From NCBI GenBank assembly GCA_944474755.1, contig OX104113.1:47631644-47695643 (forward strand): a DNA stretch of 64,000 nucleotides. The letters are read 5' to 3'. The notes under the pieces are model-generated. The model made no database searches. It saw only the letters and a program-made list of their open reading frames with translations, and had not been told where the DNA came from. Each line of letters opens with the position of its first letter. The first letter of the stretch is position 1. A program made the position numbers and the translations under genes. The stretch comes from Limnoperna fortunei. Its lineage: Eukaryota; Mollusca; Bivalvia; Mytilida; Modiolidae. Positions 41,901-56,900 of the stretch are shown piece by piece.

Positions 41901-44900
41901 ACGAAGGAGATGACAAACAAAAACCAATTATCCCCCTTTTTAGTTGAAAATGAATATTTTATTCAATTAACAATTCTTTCGAGATAAAGAAATGGCTGTT
42001 GCTCATCATCACATTCATGGTAATAACGTTTTGTAAGATTTGGTTATTCTTTAAAGCAAGTGTATAGGAATTAATAATATTTGGTATTAAAAAAAATCTC
42101 GACTTTTTTATTATATTTTTTATCACTGAATTTTCCTGTCTACTGACAAAATTACTAAAATAAAAAGTCTCTGACGATTGTTTCTTTGGAAAAGTCTAAT
42201 CCTAGTGGCAATACATATACGCACAAATAGTGGAAACAAATTCAGTTCAATAGGAATACGCTATATCATCCGTTTTTGCCGAGGTGTCTATGTTGTTAGT
42301 AATTAAATATTGATCATCGGGTTGTCAATCTTGACTAAGGGTGGGGTTGTGATTTAAAAGCCCGACTTCAACAAATAGGAATTACAGTGAGTCTTCTATC
42401 GACTGTTGTCATCGGATACGCAAGCATACTCCCTGAAACAGAAACTGAACGCTTTGATACAGCTTAATTTAGAATTGAACCTCACAGTAAAGGTTTTACA
42501 TTTCGTCGGCATTTAGGTTAAGACAAGTTTTACAATAAATACCAAGGTTAATAGAATTTATTACGGCAGACGCGCGTTTTGTCTAATTAAGACTAATCAG
42601 TGGTGCTCAAACCCCAAAAATATTAAAAATCCAAATAATTAAGATGTGGTAGAGCTTTTTTTCACCAAAAATTCCAACACTTTAACAGATCCGGCTTAGA
42701 CTATCTACACCTTGAACATAGACAATAATAATAAAAATTTCAGTGCAGAAAATTTAGACAATAACTTGATCACTAAAAGAATCAAGGATATTACTTTCAG
42801 CACCGAAGCGTGACTACAGAGCTAGTGATTTAACATTTCACGAAAGAGTGTCAAAGTTTATAATAAGGGAAATGTTAATTTGCACACCATACCATTATTG
42901 CCAACTTGGGAATGTTCAAAATGTACAGTCATATACTTGTTGATAGAAGTTTCAACCATAAGACGATTCTTGTAAAAAACAAAACCATGTCGCTCTTTTG
43001 ATTGCATGTTTACCGCCTTTATTATCTGTAGAATAAAATACAATCAGAAATTGAAATTGAAAAGAGGTTAGAGCACTAATTTCATTCGTGTTTTTATTAT
43101 TATCAACGTACGCAATAATTAAGACGATTACGAATGTCTGACGTCTACTCATGAATTAACTTGCTCAGCGTAGTGCCTGAGCTAACTATATCTACATTTA
43201 TCTGAATAGTCGCATATGGGGTAAAAGAGAATAAAAGCTGATTTGGGCAACCTAGAAATGTTTATTTATATAATGAGTTTATAGACTATTTATCACATAT
43301 CGCATTCCCAGAATGCGGATATAGGAGGCCCCCTTGTTTGAGATTGTCAAGTCATGATACAGAAACTCTGGCCGCTGACCATATTGGATGTATGAAGACA
43401 GGCACACTTTCTGTACGATAAAGACCCTTGATATAGATTTAAAAAACAGTAGGCTGATGATAGCCGCTACAAAAGGGTACATTCTCTGTTCCTACCTTTA
43501 CTAAATGTATTTCCAGTGGCAGTGAATCAACCATTAATATTTTTCAACGTGTGCTCTATTATATGCAGGAAACTCACTTGAAACGTAAATTTTGAAACAA
43601 TACAAGATAGAAAGTATCTGTCTGATCAAGAATTATGAGTCAAACCCGTAAAGAAATTATACAAGTATCATACGCAAATATTTTACCTTTTTCTTGTCAG
43701 TTTTCTCTGGAGTCTCATATATCTGAAATATTTTTGTATTACTTTAAAGATTGAAGTTTGTAACGATTTACAATAAAATATTAATTACTGATAATAAAAC
43801 CTTTTATTTACAATTTTACCTTCAACCGAACTTTTAATTTTAAAACGTTTAAAGCTGTCTATGAAATATTAAAAATTAAAAGCATTTTAATAGTTATATA
43901 TATAACATTTTTTGCCTTAAATATTACAAATAATCCAGAAAGGCTACTTTAAAAAAATAAAGATTCCACCATTCAAATACGATGTAGAGATCTCATGTAG
44001 AATAAAGTCCAAACTGTGGTGGTTCACAGGGCTGCCCAGCGCATAATCAGGTGGCGGATGCCCTCGCGTCGATGGTTGTCGGGTCATTGTATAGAAGTCC
44101 TGCTCGGGGACCATAGTGACACAAGGGCAACATTTTTGAAGATTACCCCACTTCTAGCACGATAAAGACCTCTTTGTAGACGTCGATAAAAATTGATCAT
44201 TGACGCGGCGTAATTTTTCGCCCCTAACTGTATAAGAGTTCATTCAAAAATGTATGCCCTTTGGTCCAACTTAAACCGATATATTTCTTGTTTGTAAACT
44301 TGTTCATGTTTTGAATACAGCTATAGCACTGCTCGCTAGACGTTCAATAAAATTAATTCAATATACAAATAAACTGCTGGGTTCTGGAAATGGTTCAACG
44401 CGTCCCAAGCTTAAGGTGGTGGATATGACAGTCTCTCGCATAATAACTAAAGCTTGCAAGACACCCGTGTGTACTTTAGAAACAGGTTTCATTACCCTCT
44501 ACCCAAACATTTGTGCCATTTATGCCGTCCTATTTCCTAAATTAATTATTTGTTTGTTAGCTTTATCACGTCCTGAATATAACTGAAATACTGCTTTCTG
44601 GACGTTAAGCAACTATTCAATTTACAATTGACGTACAGGTAAACTTTGTTGTAATGTTAAAAATTAATGTATATTGTTGTTTATTATCTAGCGGGCAGTG
44701 GTTTAGAAAATCTAAGACGATTAAGAAGAAAATAAACAATTATCTATTGGACATATGAGCTGGACCTATGGACACTTTAGAACCACAGGCCTACACAAGC
44801 TTTTTAGAGAAGAGTTATCAGGTTATATATAGTACGGAAAGCCTGAGAGAGCGAACCGTAGTGAGTAACAGGTTCAGAGAATGCTACGCTGCTTTCACAA

Positions 44901-47900
44901 TAAAGACCACTTTAGTACATTTTTCGAAAAAGAGGGCTCGGTATAGTCTCAAGAAAAGGCTATATGTTTTGTCTCTTCACAATACTCCATAATACGTTTC
45001 CATTGGTAGATAGCTTTTTCCTTTGACTTATTGTTTATTGTTTGTAAACTTGTTTTTGTGCTGAATAGAGTCAAAATATTGTTTGCTAGACATTAAGCAA
45101 TCCAAACTCAAACCAATAAACCAGTGGTTGATAGAGACGTAAAACTGACGTGAAAGACATCATAATACATTTTAATTTGTATTCCGAATTGTTGCAAGGA
45201 AAAATACCTCAGGATCGCAAGAGAAAAACCCATATTCTACATCTGACAGTCCTTTCAAAGGCATGTTGACTTTCATAATCCCCTCCACAAAAGCACTGTC
45301 TTTGTTACTGTATATAAATCCACATCCTGTATGACAAACATCAATTTTACATCTTGAACTTTTACACATCATGTAACGTATTGCGCGTATTTGAGTTTGC
45401 ATTGACATAATATATTACTAAAGAATCAGTAAGTTTAAAACTTCATTTAAAACGTAGGAACAATGTGATATCGATTGTGTTTTGTATTGATATACATACA
45501 ATACATTGAATACATTGATATAAAAACAAAGTATTGTTAGCAGTGCACCAATATGCACGACTTCCCAGATATGCAGCTTTACAGTCATTTTAGAATAATT
45601 GTCACACTCTTAGGTATATTTAGTGTTTTTACAACAAAAACTTACATATAACTAATTGTGAAATGAATCCTTTGTTCTTTTTTACGAATAAACAAGAGAC
45701 GACGAGTAGGTATGCTCTAAATTAAAACACTTGTATAATATTGCATGAAAGGTCACGTGTGCCTGTTAAACTCAAGGGAAAATAGCCATGCAATAACCAA
45801 CTACAATTAGATCCGATAATGCACAGTAAACTTCGTGTTAATTATGTCAAATTTTATTGATTTTCACTGCAAAAAGGATAGCACGAGCTTCCAATATTAG
45901 CTTTTCATTTGATTAGTCGAATATCGGTCGCACCATAATAAACACCGCCCTCTTTATTTATAATCAATTATTAATGGGCGGGATCTAGGGGCTTATTCAT
46001 GTTACAAATCATTTATAGCACCGCCTTCCTCGTTAGACAAATACACCATCTCGCGCTAAAGCGCTCGAAGGTGTATCTGTTAACTCAGAAGACTGTGCTA
46101 TAAATATAACATAAACTATAATAACAAGCCAAAGATCATGTGTTTGCATTGTTTTGTGACGCTTTACCCATCAGAAATACAAATAACAATTTGTACACAC
46201 AGAACTGAAGCTAAAACAATTTAAATTGCGATATTTTAAAATATGGTAATCAAAAGCATTTGTTAAGGATTTTAAAATTTAAAAATACATTCTTCCGTGA
46301 ATGCCCCTTTTCTGGTACAGTACATATGAGCTTAGTCGCACTCGTCTACACTCGTTGCGTCATCCAAAACGCCTGAAACATTTAACGTTCTTGTATCGGG
46401 CAATCTGATTGGATGTCGGACATAAAACACTGATGTTCCTATAGGATATAGCGATGTTAGTGTTGTTGAGATGTGAAATTTCATGCGCGTTTGGGAAAAC
46501 CCGTGACCTTCCAATCGTGATAGACACGTTTTTCTATTTATTTTATCTTATTTTGTAAGCAATTCTCGCAGGCGACTCTACTTATACTTTTAAAACGAGA
46601 TTAATGTAAATCTTAGTTAAAGCTTGAGAGTCTGTATTTTTTTGTTTTATTGTCTGTCTATATTCTCATACCAGTTTGTGTAATCACCTTTTAAATTTTA
46701 AGTTTTTAAATCAATCATTAAGTATCTGCCTATTGACCACTTGTTCACGTCCTGAATATATTGCTTACTTGGGGTTAAACATCAATAAATCAAGCCATCT
46801 TTTCTGTACAATCCATTAAAAATTTATAAATTTCTTTGCCCAATAAGCTCTACAACTATTATACATATGAAACTAGAATACATGAAATGTAATTATTTGG
46901 CAAGTTTTAGGATAATTCGTTGACGAATTTATTTTAGTTCATGTGACATGAACTAACATAAGAGACTGATTAGCATATAAAAAGGTATAATAGTGTAATA
47001 TTTTAATGTTTTATATAAAGATAATGCAAACTTAAAACTTACTTCCTGCACATCTTCCTATCTTAGTAAGGGCATCTATCAATCGTGCATGACCATTCCA
47101 GTGGATATTATGTTCTTTATTGTAATCGCCGTACAAAGACAATACAATACGCGGATCTCCGACAAGTTTTATTTGATTCAAAATAGACCAAAGATCGAAA
47201 TCATGAGACATACTCGGAGAATGGGAAGGTTGATCTGATTCAGTGTGCACGTGGTCCTTGTCCTACAAAAATCTTAGACATTTCTGACAAGAGTCTACTT
47301 TTTTAGTTTATATTATAAAACAAAAAATATGAATAGTTGACTGTGACTGTACTCGTACAAAAATAACACATATAATGTATTCTACTCTTCATTTATAATT
47401 GACGAAATTGTTTCAAGACATCGTACTTTTGCTTTGCTCGACATCTTCAATAAATGAGAGGATAGTATAAAGAAATCAAACGTTTGATGTGGAGCATCGA
47501 TAGTGCATTTGTGTGATGTTATTTCTGGACTCAGTTACTTTATACCAGTATTATAGAGGTTATTCAATGTTATGTACACTGTTATATTAGTATACTGTTG
47601 TAGTGTTAAAGAAGCTAAATTTTAAATAAAGAATCGTTTTTATGTGCAATGCATTATGAATTACTAAATGTCTTGTTTAATTATCATAAAGACACATTAA
47701 AGCATAGGCAATATTGAAAAAAACGAACTTTAATTATTTTATTCATATATGCATGCAATTCGGTTTCAAGTTTATTTTTTCATTTATTATCTTTATATTT
47801 ACACTTACTTTTATAATTGACGACTACTTTGTTTAGTCTATAATGTTAAATAGTATCATCAGCTTATTTTGGAGTACAAACAGATATGTTTTTATAAATA

Positions 47901-50900
47901 AATAAATAAATAAATAAATTGCGAAATAAATAACTGATTACATTTATATACTACTAATATTTTCAAGTGAAACAACATTTTTAATTTTGAAATATTTAAG
48001 CATCGGCCGTCAAATTCACTTACCGGACGTTAAAAAGACAGATTGAAGCGATCAGTTCAATCAATCAATCAATTAACTGATAAAACTGATTGGGAACAAT
48101 CAGATGAATTTAGAACAATTGGACTGATTGCTGCCGTATCTGTTAATAATTGCTAACTGGTCGCTAAAATTATGTTGCGATTTTAATCTTAAGTACTGTA
48201 ACCTTTTAGTTGTGCCTTCACAATTATCAGAAGATATATATTTCAAACGTACTCAAACGCAGTTTGCTGCAATGTTTATATTCTTATATCTAAAAATGAG
48301 GTTAAAATTTGCTGATCTTCAGCATAATGCTAAAAAAACAGAGCACGTACTAAAATGTACTTTATTCTTATGCAAATCATAGAGTGTAATCAGACTTGAA
48401 TGCGATTTTAAAATTAAAATAAATATAAACGTTGATATTATAACATCGGGAAATTATCAAACATACTATTCACATATTTTTGAGAGCACAAATATATATA
48501 GTTAAAATATTACAGGAGGCATCGGTCGCAGAGTGGTTAAGGTATTTCGTCTACTATTGATCACTGGGTCTGTTTTCTCTGGTACTCAGGCTTCCTGACC
48601 CTTGCTGAAAGTAGACTTAAACAACATGAAAACAAACAAACATACTACAGTCATGGAACCTCAAAGGTTGGCGTGTCATAAACGTAGTTTAACCAGCCAT
48701 TTTTTGAAATGCCTGTACCAAGTTAGGAGCCCTGCTGTAGTTACTTCATTTTTGGCTGTTGGTTTTCGAGTTTGTCGTATTGGACTTGGATTTGTGAATT
48801 GTCTTTTTAGACATTAACTACTCGGCAACCGTAGCCTACGGGAAAAGAATTAAAGGATATCTTTAATAAGTTAGCTACACTTATAGAGATACCAGGTGTT
48901 TGGTTCCTTTACTATGTTCTTGGTGTCGTTTAATTTTTTAATTAAATGTAACGCATAAAATTTCAACCCAAAATCGTATGCAATAATTCATACTAAATAA
49001 AGTCGTATGCCACACTTACTTTTTCTTGAAGCACTGTTCTCCGATTTTCACGTAATTCCTATTAGTACAAAAATAAATTTATTGTAAAAAGGCCACCTAA
49101 TATTAATGGATAAAGACTTTAAACGCATTTTTGATTTTCTGCAATATTTACGTTTTCAATTGATAGATGCAAACTGATATGCCTTTCATAACAATTTACC
49201 TATGGCAGGTTTGTGATAAAGACATTTTGTTACGTACAGCTAGTCGCATAAAAAAGTTTGCACTAAAACACTTTTAATCGGTCTCAACCACAACACTACA
49301 CTCCGTCCGCAAAACACATTGTAATGCTTTATACCTTAAATTTTTAACAATCTAACTACTTGTACAATTTATCTCTACTATGGTGAATTAAAAACATGAA
49401 AATAAGTTTTGGAGTATTTTACACCAACAGTAAATGAAATCTCTAATGACTTTATCGCGTTGCTGTATTTCTGTATCTACTTGCAATACTTACTGTTTCG
49501 GTAAGCACGGTTGTAGCTTGATTCTCGTTATATTCCTACAAATTGGAAGTAAATGTACTAATAAAAGACAATAAATATTGCAACAAATAGTTTAACTTCA
49601 TTGTCCATATGAAAAAGAAAATATCATGCAAACACTTGTTTTAATTTAAATATTTGAAATTTACGTTTCATTTTAATCGACAATGTGAACTGTATTTTAG
49701 AAAAAAATGTCTTAAAAGGTGTATATGACAAGAACTTCTAAAACCGGAATTAGTCATCTCGCTTAAACAGTTTTCTGCAAACATGACTATTTCAACCGCC
49801 ATTTAATTCGCCCATATACCGCCTTTTTGTAACCAAACAATTACGTCTTAATCATATATTTCCTTTGTTGAGTTTACAAAAACACCAGACTTATTTTTAT
49901 TATAACATGTGTATTTCACAATAAGAAAAATCTCAATCTATACTTTCTTGCACAGCTGCACAATAAAGCTTCGATATTCTGCCATAATAAAATAAAATTT
50001 AGTTTAAACTTTTTTACAAGTTGATTGCACATTTCTAGATACGTCCCAACACACTCACAACGTTTCGTGTCGATTAGGTATCTCTATGAAAAGCGAGTAG
50101 ACAAGACTAAATAAAAAAGAAAGATAAATAATAATTTGAAACCAGACAAAAAAGTGTCTTCCAAAACAACGTTCATATCCGTCGATATGGAGCTTTTAAC
50201 ACCTGAAGTGCCCCAAATACTCCCTGAGGCGAAGCCGAAGGGTGTACAGGGGTGCTGAAGGTGTTAAAATTTCCATATCTACCGATATGAACGTGTATAA
50301 CAAATTTATCCCCGGTTTTAGTTTGAAATCGTGGATTTTTAGGTACATTGTCAGCGCAATAACGGACGTTAACGTAACGTTTTCTTCATTATCGAAGAAA
50401 GTTTTATTGAAATTTGATAAAAATATCGCTTTTTTACAAGGTGTAGGGTACTACTTTTGGTAGAACACTACAGTTTTCGGAAAAAACAAATTTTTGTTGG
50501 ATTCAATCAGATGTTGAAAACTTAATTTTTGGCGCTGAATGTCTTGCAGAGACGTCATAATAGTTGACGTCGTTGTTTGTCAAACTGCATATCTTTTGTT
50601 TCTTTTTCTGCTAAAAATAAAACATATTTGGACCTTTTGTCCACGATTGATCATCATGTTGTTGACGAAAACCAATTACCATTTCAACTATAAACGCATC
50701 TTACGTTTTATTATGAAACTAGCGGTTAGCAACACCCGGGTATATGACTTAGCAACTCCCCGGGTATATTGGTTTTGTAAAGACGTGTAACTGACCAATC
50801 AAATTGCAGGAATAATACTCATACGGGGATAAAACAAGATATGCGTTATCTTACTCAAAAAAAAATATGGTTAGTTAATAATATAAAAAACGCGTCTATA

Positions 50901-53900
50901 ATATACGTGTCAACAAATTATTATCATTATCATGATCAATAAAATATGCTTAAGGTATGTTGTAAAATTTACTTGAATTACAAAAATGCTAACACGTCTA
51001 ATAAATCAATTGTTTGTTGTGTTTCGTCTGCGTTTCTCGTATAGCGTTGTGCTGTGCACAACATTCTTTAATTTTCAAATGCACCTTTCTTATAAATCAT
51101 TTTAGAATGTTAGTTTTGTTTCCAATTTTGCTCTGTTTTTGGTATATGTTTTTGGGAAGGCGGGTTACAGGGAACGCGAAAGGAGGGATATAATATTTTT
51201 TGATCGTCATCTATGACACCGTTCCTTGATAAACCTATATACTAAGTATACACAAATTTATCATTACAAAGCAAAACTAAGCATAGCAATCTAAAAAATA
51301 ACGATTGAATAAAATTAGACGTTTGATTGTCAGTACTTTATCTGTGTTAAAGAAAGCTAGTTAATATGAAGGATTCAATTTATTTCAAAAAGCCAAAAAC
51401 GAATTTTATTTAAATCGTGCTTACGTGGAGATATGACGCACCCTTCATAGACGGAACTTTTAAAATGAGAACAGGTGCATAAGAGCCTCTGAAAAGGATT
51501 ATTTCTGCATCGCAAACAGAAAAACCAAACTTTGTCAGACGAAATTATAGTTCTAGGATTGGTCCATCTGTTTTCTTCATTTATTTATTGTTGAACAATT
51601 TTTATCCATAATATAGGTAAAATACTGCTCGCTAGACGTTATGCAATTATTAATCAACATATTACTCTTCTCTGATTAAGGCCTCTTACTAATCATATAT
51701 TAACTGTATTTTTCAAATATAAAATTTGTACGTGTAGTTTCTCTACAAAAAACCCTTGTATTTAGGTTTGTTGATGGTTAGCGCGGAAAACTATATCCAC
51801 GACACACAATGTGGAAAATAACTACATACCACAACTTTAAGGTCTGGATTCGAAAAACCGTATTCATGCTTTAAATCGAGTATTTCTTTGTCTGTTCTCA
51901 CTGCATGTAGTTCTTCTGTAAATGGTATTTCAGTTTGAGTACAAACTGTCGACTGTTCGATCTTTACTTTATCAACAAATAAAACAGATTCTGTATTCGT
52001 ATCTTGATTCTTTGTTTTTTGTTTCAATTCTGTCTCTGAACGCTTGTTAATTTGTCTAACCTCTTTCGTTTTTCTAAATGACTTCACTAGTGATTTTGAT
52101 GGTTTGACATTTTCCAATCTGTCTCTTTTGAATTCTGCTATAAGAACCTCTCTTTCTGTTTGAACGACTTTTTGCTGCAACAACACGTAGAAATAATTGT
52201 CAAGATAAGCTTTAATGGGAATATTTTTTTGCATAAATGTTTTAATATTATGGGTCATAATTGATCAAAACTATGTATATATGTTTGTCAGTTAAAATTT
52301 ATTGATCAAAACAATGTATATTTATGTCAGCCAAAGTTCTTTAACCGGGGTTTAAGGGGAGGCCGAGCTAGTTTTGTTAAAGTAATAACGACTCAAGCTG
52401 AGCAGAATGTCATTTATTCTTTGATGGCGAATAATATATTAACATACAAATAAATATGTTGCGAAATAAATGACAATAATAAACATAAGCAAATGTGGAG
52501 GTTAAAAAATATGACAGCCAATCCATGCAAGGACTCCTTTTGGATAATTAACGCATACTTAAAATATAATTTCTTGGCTCTAAATGTCTGGTCTTGTTAT
52601 TACTGGTGATTTGAACATCATTGACCACCAGAATTTCAGAAGCATTATTTTTCGTTGTCCAAAATTCAGAAAACCTCAACTAGTAGACTGGATTTAAAGT
52701 TCAAAACTATTATGGATTCAGTTGAAGACTCTGACATAGAATGGATTCAGAAAGACAGAGAAGAAGACCCAGAACTAGATGCAACTAGGTTAGGACAATA
52801 AGGTATTTGGTACAACGTCGAATAAGGAATCGTAGACATTGCAATAATCATCGACCTAAATACGTATTCAAAGACTAGGATGCGGCTCATCTACATGCTC
52901 TACCAAAGAGTTGTCAAAACGGCAGCCTAAGACATTCGCGAAGTAATAGTAATCATATGTGGATTCTTAAAAATTCAAAAGAACAATTTTATCTGTTAGA
53001 ACCTTAGATTTTTTAACCTTTTATACTACCTTGCCGCTCGAAACATAAACTCCCGTATGAAGAAAATCATATATAAAGCATTCGCTTCCACATACGCCTA
53101 CAAATATATAGTTTAGGTTACGACAAGTTTTTTTTCTACTAAAGAACTAAAATGAAAATTATGCTACAGCGAAGAACAGGTTTATAGTATGCTTGATTTT
53201 CTGATTGACAACATATTTGTAACTTTTGGAAAATATGTTTTTCAGCTCACAATCGGAATTCCAATGGGAACAAACTGTGCACCACTCCTTTGTTCCTGTA
53301 TTCTTATGAAACTGAATTTCTTCGACGTCTTATTAAAGACAAGAAGATAACAGAAGCTAGGTCATTTAATTTTACATATAGATATATTGATGATGTCCTA
53401 ACAATTAACAACCCTCAATTTGCTTAGAGCCTTTCGTAATATATCCGTCAGAACTAGAAACTAAAGAAACCACAAAAACATCTTCATTTACATCATTTTG
53501 TAGACTAAGACCTCGAATATGAAACCAATGGTCATCATAGCACAAGAATTAACGACAAACGATTTTACTGTTAAAATTATAAATTTGCGGCAAAAGTCCA
53601 GCTTCTCATGCATACGATGTCTATATTTCTCTATTGATCAGGTATGCAAAAGCTTGCAGAGAATATACTGAATTTTGCAAACGTCACCTTATTTCTTCGG
53701 TATAAAACCAAGTGTAAAAAACCCGACTCGACCGCACCTTTAATAAGTTTCATTATAGATACCACTTCCTTGTCGAGAATATTCTCGTTTAAATATATGG
53801 TTGTAGAACGTTTTTATAATTTTTTAATTTAGTGTACAGTGAATGTGCTACGATGATTGTTTGATACACCTATTAGTGACTAGTGGTATATGATACTCAT

Positions 53901-56900
53901 CCATTTTATTCCAATAACCAACTCACATACTACAGTCATGGAAGCGGGTGATTTGGCATGCCATATAACCACCATTTATGTTGAAATGTCTGCACCAAGT
54001 CAGGACAATTGCTGTAGTTACTATATTTTTGGTTGTTGGTTCTGGAGTTTGCCGGTTTCTCGGACTTCCATTTGTGGATTGTCTTTTTTGATACTTTCCT
54101 CAGTGCTCGGTATTTTATTACCTTTACTTATGTTAATCACAAATTTCCTAAAATAAGGTAAATTGAAAAGCGTAGAACCACAAACACAGTATAAATGCTG
54201 CGTACACAAGTAAGCATAATGTATTATTTTAAATTCCTGTTTTCAAAATTAAACATTTTTTTACCTTCTTTTTCTTCTTCCAGTATACTTGTGCCTATAA
54301 AACACGTAAAAATGATTTACACTTAAAGGATAGCATAACGATGTAGAATCTAATAGTTTTGCAATATGTGTTACGTCATAATGGATGGATATCCTTTGAA
54401 GAAAGACGACCAACTATTACCATCAAACGCGCATTTTTTCTTTGTACGGGTGAAGATTTAAAGACCTTAGCACACTGAGCTACATTATGCCCCTATAAGG
54501 CGGATAGAAGATAACCTGTCGTTGGTGGTTATCAATTTATAATACAAAAAACATACTGTGTGCTGTATTTTGAGTATAAACGGTTTTTGCACGTGTATCT
54601 CCTCTTTTGTAGGTATTAAAACAAGAAGTCAAATCGTTGTCGCTATACAATTTTCAAAGTGCCTACCAGCCCTCCAAGCTCGTGCTGCTCAATACTTTTC
54701 TCATGCTAAGAATATACCACTAAAATTTCCCTTAGACCATCTGTGCTCCTCATTATTGTTTAACTGTCTGTCAACGGAGACAATAACATTTACAATGTTA
54801 TCTCTCGGTGAAATAAACCGTGTAACATGATCTACGGGAGCTCTTTGAAGTTCCAGGGGTACTATATTCCTGGCATGAGTAGCAGTTAAAAATTTGAACG
54901 TTGGTCCTTACCCTCTCCCCGTTTTATTATTGTTTGTAAATTTGTTTTCGTATTGAATATAACTGAAATATTGGTCGGTGGACGTTAAAAAACATTTCAT
55001 CAATAAACATGTCATGATATCGTAATTTTTCTTATTTGTTTTGTACGTTTAACCCCAGATTCTTGAACATTTATCTTACTGTAAATCCCTTTAGTAACAT
55101 ACATATAGCAATATTTCAGCTACATTAAGGACGAGAACAAGTTAACAACCAATAAACCAACGGTAGAAAGTGAAAGGACCAACGGAAACAAAATGTTGAC
55201 TTCAAATAGGAAAGTATTTGTAGCTTTGTAGACTTTACTTAACCTGTATTTTAATAATAAAGGGAACTGAATGACCGTTCATGTTTAGAAGATTTTATTG
55301 TTGCCTTGTCACTCACTATATAAAAATATTTAAAATTGAATACATTCGTTTGGAATTCCTTGACTTACGAAAGATTTGAACGAAGCACAGTTTTAAGCGC
55401 AGTAGCGCTTCGGTCAGCGCGGCACTTCAAAAGAATGAATTCAATAGTTAAAGTTATTCTGCTACCCTGACGATGATATCCTCTTCGACTAAGCGGAAAT
55501 AACGTCAGGTCAGGAGCATTACAGCGTTTAAATTTGACGTTCTGGTATTCTCTAGAATAACCACTTTGTAATATAGATAAGTTCAAGTAGACCGAACGTA
55601 TTCTCTTAATGACGTTCAAAGTTTACATTAGGATTTCATAATTTAAACGAAAGTTAAAATGTCATTTATATTTAAATTTATAAAGAAAAGGTATTCCCAG
55701 CTTTAAAAAAAGATTAACATGTGCATATGATATTAAATGGCGTCATATTATCAACCAATGAAAATGCTAATATCAGAGGTCCTGACCTGGTGTGATATTT
55801 GAAGGGAAACTTGCGTCAATTAAAAATATTGCACCAGGAGACCAGGTTATAGTTAAAGTGTACTCTGGCCGTCATCAAGGACCACGTGCTCTTCATGTGT
55901 CACTTTTTTATTGAGAAAAGCAAAGAACGATTCTACATCGTCTGCAACGGTTTGAACCAATAGAAATTCAGGATATTGATTAATAAAATAGGTAATGTAA
56001 ATTTTTAAAAGTGGTATCACTACCATGAATCAAACGTATTCATAACATTAACAAAACTATAACATAAATGAAAACTCACAAAGAAAGGACGTCTGACTTT
56101 GCTTGTATATTCAGCATGGTTAGGGAAGTACTTTGAAAATCTTAATGTTCTTGAATTCTGAAATAAATATAGTATTTGATTAGGATATATGTCGATTTGA
56201 AAAAAAATTCCGCTTAGTTAAACATGATACAATAAATAACAATCAGACAAAAGTTTTCCGGATCAAGAAATCCCTATAAATAAATTGTGTTATATACCGT
56301 TTGATTAAATAATTAAAAAAATACTAAAAACTGTTTATTACGTTTTTGTAAGAAAATGGTATGTCTTTTTTTCAAGAATACGTTCGTTACGTGGTAGTGA
56401 TCTCTTCCTGAGGAAAAGAATTATATTTTTTGTACAAACTTAAAACATAGTAAAATGGTCGAGATCATTTGAAGTGTAATGGTTTTTGTTCAATTATTAG
56501 TACTAATAAAAATAATTTCAAGTATTTTCTTGTACAGTGGGGACTAATCTTTATAAATGAACTTATAAAATTTACTTTGAAACTGCTGGAAACTTGCATA
56601 ATGTGGAGCCCTTGGTATACTAAATATGGAGATTCTGTCAAATTGTTGAGGAATAGTAATTATTTGAACACTGCCGATACATATATAAGTTTGGCGCAAA
56701 ACTGAACAAAAGAAGTATATCATTATATCAGGAGACGAAAGTCAAGTACGAAATTACAAAGCCATAGCTAACAGAAAAGTACACTACAAACAACAAACAA
56801 TCAAAAATTAAGTTAACAAATATTTAACAATAAACCGAATGAACAAAGATGAGCATATCCTGCTTTGCTAGTGACGACAATCGTGATACCTGAAACCAAA

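Noticed and set aside
43279..43482. 67-codon minus-strand ORF in the channel intron
   Set aside because: It lies within a copy of the dispersed repeat family and lacks splice sites.
52175..52258. In-frame extension to ATG 52258 as the start of the channel
   Set aside because: Kept only as an alternative. A strong acceptor at 52175-52177 and phase-matched upstream blocks favour a spliced N-terminus.
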